64,000 bases of DNA, from the NCBI RefSeq assembly GCF_001956695.1, contig NZ_CP019070.1:248001-312000 (forward strand), read 5' to 3'. This document shows, piece by piece, positions 59,703-64,000 of this stretch. Each line of letters opens with the position of its first letter. The stretch's first letter is position 1. The notes beneath the pieces are model-generated. The model was not told the origin of the DNA, did not search any database, and saw only the letters and a list, made by a program, of their open reading frames with translations. Both the position numbers and the translations under genes were made by a program. This DNA comes from Poseidonibacter parvus. GTDB taxonomy: Bacteria; Campylobacterota; Campylobacteria; Campylobacterales; Arcobacteraceae.

Positions 59703-62498
59703 TTGAATACACTAATTACAAACAATCAAACTACAAACTTTCATAATCATTTAGAAGATTTACTTAAAACTTGTAATAGTTTTATTTTTAATGTTGCATT
59801 TATTAATTTCTCAGGATTACAGTTGTTGTTAGATAGCTTAAAAACTTTGGAAGAAAAAGGTGTTAAAGGAAAAGTTTTAACTTCTACATATTTAAATTTT
59901 ACTCAAGTTGAGGCCTTGAGGAAAATAAAAGAGTTTAAAAATATTGAGCTTAAAATATATGATAGTTCTTTAAGTAATATCGGCTTTCATTCAAAAGCTT
60001 ATATCTTTGAATTTGATGAGGTTTACGAAATATTATTAGGTTCTTCAAATATAACAGCAAGTGCTTTTAAAACGAATATTGAATGGAATATAAAAACAAT
60101 ATCTAAAAAAGAGGATTTGTTTTTAAATGATGTGTTAAATGAGTTTAAAGCTTTATGGAATAGTTCATATAATGCTAGTGAAGAGTTTTTATTAGAGTAT
60201 GAAAAATTTAAGAAAAATCAAGAGTTTCAAAAAGTATTTAAAGTAAGTGATATAAACAGTTCAAATACTTTAAATAGCAACTATATGCAAAAACAAGCCT
60301 TGCAAAAACTTCAAGATTTAAGAAAGAAAAAACAAATAAAAGCCTTAGCCCTTGCAGCAACAGGTACAGGAAAAACTTATCTTGCAGCTTTTGATGTAAA
60401 AACAGTAAGACCAAAAAGGTTGCTTTTTATAGTTCATAGAGAAAATATTTTAATAAAAGCAAAACAAAGCTTTGAAAAAATAATAGATAAAAACTTCACT
60501 TGTGGTTTATATACAGGAAACAAAAAAGAGCTAGATAAAAACTATTTATTTGCAACTGTTCAAACTATGAGTTTAAATTATGAGATTTTTAATAAAGATG
60601 ACTTTGATTATATAATTATTGATGAAGCACATCATGTTGTTTCAAACTCTTATATGAAAGTAATAAACTATTTTAAAACAAAATTCCTTCTAGGTTTAAC
60701 AGCAACTTCAAATAGAATGGATGGAGAGTCTGTTTATAAAGTATTTGATGAAAACATTGCTTGTGATATTACACTTAATGATGCTTTAGAAAATAGCCTT
60801 GTAACACCTTTTCATTATTATGGAATTAGTGATATTAATAGTATTGATTATAGTAATATTGATATTTCAAAAGTTGATGAGATAGCTAGAGTTTTAAATG
60901 TAAACAAAAGAGTTGATTATATAGTTGAAAAAATGAATTTCTATTCTCATAGTGGTTCAAAAAGAAAAGTTATTGCTTTTTGTGTTTCAAAAAAACACTG
61001 CCTTTACATGAGTGAGCAGTTTAATAAAAAAGGTATAAGCTCAACATATTTATTAAGTGATAATAGTATAAGTAAAAGAGAAGAGGCTATTAAAAACTTA
61101 GAAGATGATACAAACTCTTTAGAAGTTATATTTACAGTTGATATTTTCAATGAAGGTATTGATATTCCATCTATAAATACTGTTTTAATGCTTCGACCAA
61201 CTTCTTCACCTATTATTTTTATACAACAACTTGGTCGTGGTTTACGTAAGTATAAAAATAAAGAGTTTTTAACTGTTTTAGATTTCATTGGAAATCATAA
61301 TAAAGCATATTTAATAGCTTTAGCATTAGCTGGAAATAAAATAATTGATAAAGAAAGTATCAAAATATCTGTTCAAAATAACTTTGCAAATATGCAAAAT
61401 GTATTTATAAAAATGGATGAAATATCAAAGCAAAGAATATTAGAACAAATTACAAATCAAAACTTTAATCATATAAAGTATTTAAAAGAGCAGTACTATA
61501 AGTTTAAAGAGATTTTAGAAAATAAAAGAGTTTTTTTACTTGATTATTTACATTATGAAAACATGCTATGTCCTTTAGCTTTTATAAGCCATAGCAAGTC
61601 GTATATAGAATTTTTATCTTTAGTTGAAGATAATGAGCACTTAAAACAAATATGTAAAGATGAGGTATTTATAAAAGCTATAAGATTTATTGATTATTTA
61701 CTTCCTATAAAAAGAGTTTATGAGTTTGTGATTTTAAAATACTTACTTTCAAACAAAAGCATAGATGAAAAAATAGCTTTTAAAATACTTGGCAAATATC
61801 TAAATAAAATAAATAAAGAAACTATAATACATAGTTTTAATTTCTTAAATCAAAACTACTTTGATAAAGCACAAGTTTCAAGGTATCTTAAACTTGTAAA
61901 TTATGAGAATAACAAACTTACAAAAACAAAAGAGTTTGAGGCAATGTTGTTAAATAATGAATACAAAAAAATATTTGAAGATAGTATTGATTATGGAATT
62001 ATGCGTTATGAAAAAGAGTTTGAAGCTAAAGATTATGGTTTGCCATTTTTAAAACTTTTTGCAAAATATAATATGCTAAATATTGCACAGCTTTGTAATT
62101 TTAATAAAATACATTCTTCTTTTAGAGGAAGTGGATTTTTAAAATATCAAGACGATTTCTTTTTGTTTATAAATTTAGAAAAAGAAAAGTTTTCAAAATC
62201 ATCATATTATGATAATGCCTTTTTATCAAAAGATACTTTCACCTATCAAAGTAAACCAAGTACTGCTCAAGATAGTGTAGATGGAAATAAACTAATAAAC
62301 AATAAAAAACTAAATATAAAACTTCATATTTTTGTGCGAAAATTTGCACAAGTTGATAAAAAAACTCAAGGCTTTATATATTTAGGCTTAGCAAATACTA
62401 TAAAATATGAAGGGAATAAACCAATATCAACTACTTTAAAACTAGAAACTCCTTTGAGTAATAAACTCTATGAAGAATTTACAAAAGTTGTTGATTAA
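59703..62498 (+). CDS. PLD-nuclease / DEAD-box helicase / DUF3427 protein
   Basis: A 931-residue multidomain protein. N-terminal phospholipase-D-like nuclease domain (about 15-160; FHSKAYIF and LLGSSNITASAF, one HxK site), SF2 helicase (about 195-560; Walker A AATGTGKT near 217, DEAH near 308, LTATSNRMDG, QQLGRGLRK) and the C-terminal DUF3427 region (about 620-930). Proteins of this make-up are thought to act on DNA, some in defence islands. Start is TTG 59703 with AAGG upstream; no partner genes flank it. Confidence 0.88.
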   Translation: MNTLITNNQTTNFHNHLEDLLKTCNSFIFNVAFINFSGLQLLLDSLKTLEEKGVKGKVLTSTYLNFTQVEALRKIKEFKNIELKIYDSSLSNIGFHSKAYIFEFDEVYEILLGSSNITASAFKTNIEWNIKTISKKEDLFLNDVLNEFKALWNSSYNASEEFLLEYEKFKKNQEFQKVFKVSDINSSNTLNSNYMQKQALQKLQDLRKKKQIKALALAATGTGKTYLAAFDVKTVRPKRLLFIVHRENILIKAKQSFEKIIDKNFTCGLYTGNKKELDKNYLFATVQTMSLNYEIFNKDDFDYIIIDEAHHVVSNSYMKVINYFKTKFLLGLTATSNRMDGESVYKVFDENIACDITLNDALENSLVTPFHYYGISDINSIDYSNIDISKVDEIARVLNVNKRVDYIVEKMNFYSHSGSKRKVIAFCVSKKHCLYMSEQFNKKGISSTYLLSDNSISKREEAIKNLEDDTNSLEVIFTVDIFNEGIDIPSINTVLMLRPTSSPIIFIQQLGRGLRKYKNKEFLTVLDFIGNHNKAYLIALALAGNKIIDKESIKISVQNNFANMQNVFIKMDEISKQRILEQITNQNFNHIKYLKEQYYKFKEILENKRVFLLDYLHYENMLCPLAFISHSKSYIEFLSLVEDNEHLKQICKDEVFIKAIRFIDYLLPIKRVYEFVILKYLLSNKSIDEKIAFKILGKYLNKINKETIIHSFNFLNQNYFDKAQVSRYLKLVNYENNKLTKTKEFEAMLLNNEYKKIFEDSIDYGIMRYEKEFEAKDYGLPFLKLFAKYNMLNIAQLCNFNKIHSSFRGSGFLKYQDDFFLFINLEKEKFSKSSYYDNAFLSKDTFTYQSKPSTAQDSVDGNKLINNKKLNIKLHIFVRKFAQVDKKTQGFIYLGLANTIKYEGNKPISTTLKLETPLSNKLYEEFTKVVD

Positions 62499-62508
62499 GA
62501 TTTAAATC

Positions 62509-62540
62509 ATGGAGTTTATATTTTTATAAAAAAACTCCAT
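62509..62540. terminator. Bidirectional terminator
   Basis: A perfect 10-bp inverted repeat (ATGGAGTTTA arm, 62509-62518, with 62531-62540) lies between the convergent helicase gene and the membrane-protein gene, overlapping the end of the latter. Loop is AT-rich. Confidence 0.65.
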
Positions 62541-63492
62541 TTACTAAATAGTATTTTAGAACATAAAAAGTACAAATAAATACAAATAAAGCATTAAAAA
62601 TTAGTGAATATTTTAAAGTATAATCAAGTGATCTATTTACTATTAGTTTTAAACTAGAAAATGCAAATGCAAAAAATGTTCCTAAAAATAATGTTCCCCA
62701 TATAAAATAGCCAATATAAGAATACTCTCTTTGAAGCATACAAAATGGGCATTGGTGTGTTGGAAGTTGATAAATATATGTTCCAAAAAAGTAAGTAACT
62801 GCATAATAAGAAATATATAAAAATAGTATATTTATAATTATATTTAAATAGATATTTTTTTGAAGATTAACAAAAATACTCAAAAAATAAAGCAAGTAAA
62901 AAATCACTAAAAGCATAGTAGTATTTAAATTAAATGGAATTTGATCACCCGTTGAACTTGCTCCAAAAATCACAGAACAACACAATACTGGCTCTTTTGT
63001 AGATATATTTGTCAAATACAAAATATCAAGACTTAACTCAATAATAACAAGTATAAAAATAAAAATAAAAAACCAAAACTTTTTCTTTGTATAAGGATAG
63101 GTTTTTTCTTTTAAATCTAAGCTATTTAAAATCATCCAAATACCTATGAAAAATAGCAGAAATACTTTAAAAACTAAAAGAGTTTGACCGTATTCATTTG
63201 CATCAATAACCCCAGCTGCACACATGGCTCCAGGAACTATATGAGATAAAAGATCAATACTATAAGCAAAATAGGGCATTAAAAATATTTTAATAAGCAT
63301 GGTAAAAGTAATGATTAAAATCACTAAATACGAACGTTTTTCTAGCTTATATTGTGTTTGTGTAGTTTTTGAATAATCCCATTTTTTTATAATAAATAAA
63401 GCATAAAAGAAAGAGATAGCAAGTAAAATAAAAAGTATTACTTGCGTGAATAAAAATACAATAATTTCATTTGATAAAAGTACATTATTCAA
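62524..63492 (-). CDS. Polytopic membrane protein with CPFC motif
   Basis: A 322-residue protein with eight to nine hydrophobic segments and six cysteines in conserved-looking positions: PGAMCAAG, PVLCCSVIFG and CPFCMLQ, the last a thioredoxin-like CxxC beside a membrane segment, similar to DsbB/VKOR-type redox proteins. It overlaps the upstream ABC ATPase gene by four bases and is likely its partner. The function is unknown; redox, copper or haem export could be considered. Confidence 0.7.
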   Translation of the reverse strand: MNNVLLSNEIIVFLFTQVILFILLAISFFYALFIIKKWDYSKTTQTQYKLEKRSYLVILIITFTMLIKIFLMPYFAYSIDLLSHIVPGAMCAAGVIDANEYGQTLLVFKVFLLFFIGIWMILNSLDLKEKTYPYTKKKFWFFIFIFILVIIELSLDILYLTNISTKEPVLCCSVIFGASSTGDQIPFNLNTTMLLVIFYLLYFLSIFVNLQKNIYLNIIINILFLYISYYAVTYFFGTYIYQLPTHQCPFCMLQREYSYIGYFIWGTLFLGTFFAFAFSSLKLIVNRSLDYTLKYSLIFNALFVFICTFYVLKYYLVNGVFL

Positions 63493-64000
63493 ACTATTTC
63501 TCCATCTTTTATATTTATTACTTCATCAACAAAATCAAGATTTTCAAAAATTGGATCATGAGTTGCAATAATGATTGTTTTATCTAAAGTTTTTAGCTTT
63601 CTCATTGCTTCTATAAACTTTAAAGAATTGTCTTTGTCTAAGTTTGCAGTTGGCTCATCACAAAGAATAATATCAGGATTATTTACTAAAGCTCTTGCAA
63701 TTGCAACTCTTTGTTTCTCTCCTCCTGAAAGATTTGAAACTGTTTCATTTTTCTTATGTTCAATATTTGCAAGATTTAACGCAATACTTACTTTTTCATT
63801 GATTTGTTTTTGTGTAAATCCTAAAGGAACTAAAGGTATTGAAACATTTTGTATCACATCAAGTTCATTAAAAAGGTTATATGATTGAAAAATAAACCCT
63901 AAATTTGTCGCTCTAAAAGAAGATGCATGTAAATCAGGTAATTTTGCAATGCTATCACCATTTACAATAATATCACCACTTGAAGGCTTAGAAAGTGTTC
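63489..64000 (-). CDS. ABC transporter ATP-binding protein (LolD/MacB-like), partial
   Basis: The C-terminal 170 residues of an ABC ATPase; the gene continues beyond the window end. Seen are PSSGDIIVNGDS, the Q-loop GFIFQSYNLFNELDV, the signature LSGGEKQRVAIARALVNNP, Walker B IILCDEPTANLD and the switch His in IIIATHDP. The LolD/MacB/FtsE type usually pairs with an FtsX-like permease, which is not in view. An ATG at 63857 is internal and is not the start. Confidence 0.92.
   Translation of the reverse strand, partial: TLSKPSSGDIIVNGDSIAKLPDLHASSFRATNLGFIFQSYNLFNELDVIQNVSIPLVPLGFTQKQINEKVSIALNLANIEHKKNETVSNLSGGEKQRVAIARALVNNPDIILCDEPTANLDKDNSLKFIEAMRKLKTLDKTIIIATHDPIFENLDFVDEVINIKDGEIV

Noticed and set aside
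63489-63857. ATG 63857 as the start of a short ABC ATPase
   Set aside because: The frame continues upstream to the window end with Q-loop and family sequence, so the ATG is internal.

Overview
The window is AT-rich (roughly 70% or more by eye), densely packed and rich in two-component sensors. Its gene families and codon use point to the Campylobacterota, most likely an Arcobacter-like marine or aquatic bacterium. This is inference from protein style (HQWRQPL-type sensor kinases, SbtA/SbtB, TctCBA, MCPs, an epsilonproteobacterial-style type II secretion locus), not from a marker-gene search.

Layout. 1-4.1 kb: housekeeping genes (tsaD, a SUI1-like factor, a split permease, the NAD(P)HX repair enzyme, cutA). 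4.1-5.1 kb: a tRNA operon (Pro, His, Arg, Leu, Gly) behind an exact-consensus sigma-70 promoter, a strong terminator, a duplicate tRNA-Arg and a 49-codon ORF. 5.3-15.1 kb: a tightly coupled type II secretion operon in the order G-H-F-K-L-M-N-C-D-E-I-J, closed by a terminator and facing a small exported repeat protein. 15.6-23.0 kb: bicarbonate transporter sbtA with its PII-like partner sbtB, and divergently tctC-tctB-tctA with an OmpR-type regulator and a sensor kinase.

23-51 kb is the most interesting part: a photo-oxidative stress (light-damage) island. It holds three photolyase/cryptochrome genes of three different classes, ferrochelatase, two lipocalins, a CFA-synthase/COG2907 flavoprotein/DUF1365/DUF3833 membrane-lipid set, an SDR, a SnoaL-like protein, a GPH-type carrier, a UbiB-like kinase, a phasin-like protein, a TIGR03643 protein, a TIGR01777 epimerase, an SRPBCC protein, a CrtI-like flavoprotein, and a LytS/LytTR two-component pair. 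Five separate promoters of this island (three on +, two on -) share a previously unlabelled motif: AACAT, six bases, then ACTACTAA (or a close variant), 15-17 bp upstream of a TATAAT-like -10 box. I did not see the motif at non-island promoters. The island therefore looks like one regulon, and the LytTR pair is a candidate regulator because it sits at the end of one of the motif-driven operons.

The island is interrupted by an MCP (33.7-35.9 kb) and a decaying stretch (36.0-36.9 kb) with a frameshifted small gene and a 5'-truncated LysE. 51.2-58.9 kb is a signalling region: a CheB-CheR-PAS fusion gene broken by an A-tract frameshift and an in-frame TGA, two closely related orphan sensor kinases and a periplasmic solute-binding protein. 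58.9-64 kb holds an Aat-like transferase, a PLD-helicase-DUF3427 protein, a CPFC-containing membrane protein and the end of an ABC ATPase gene that runs off the window.
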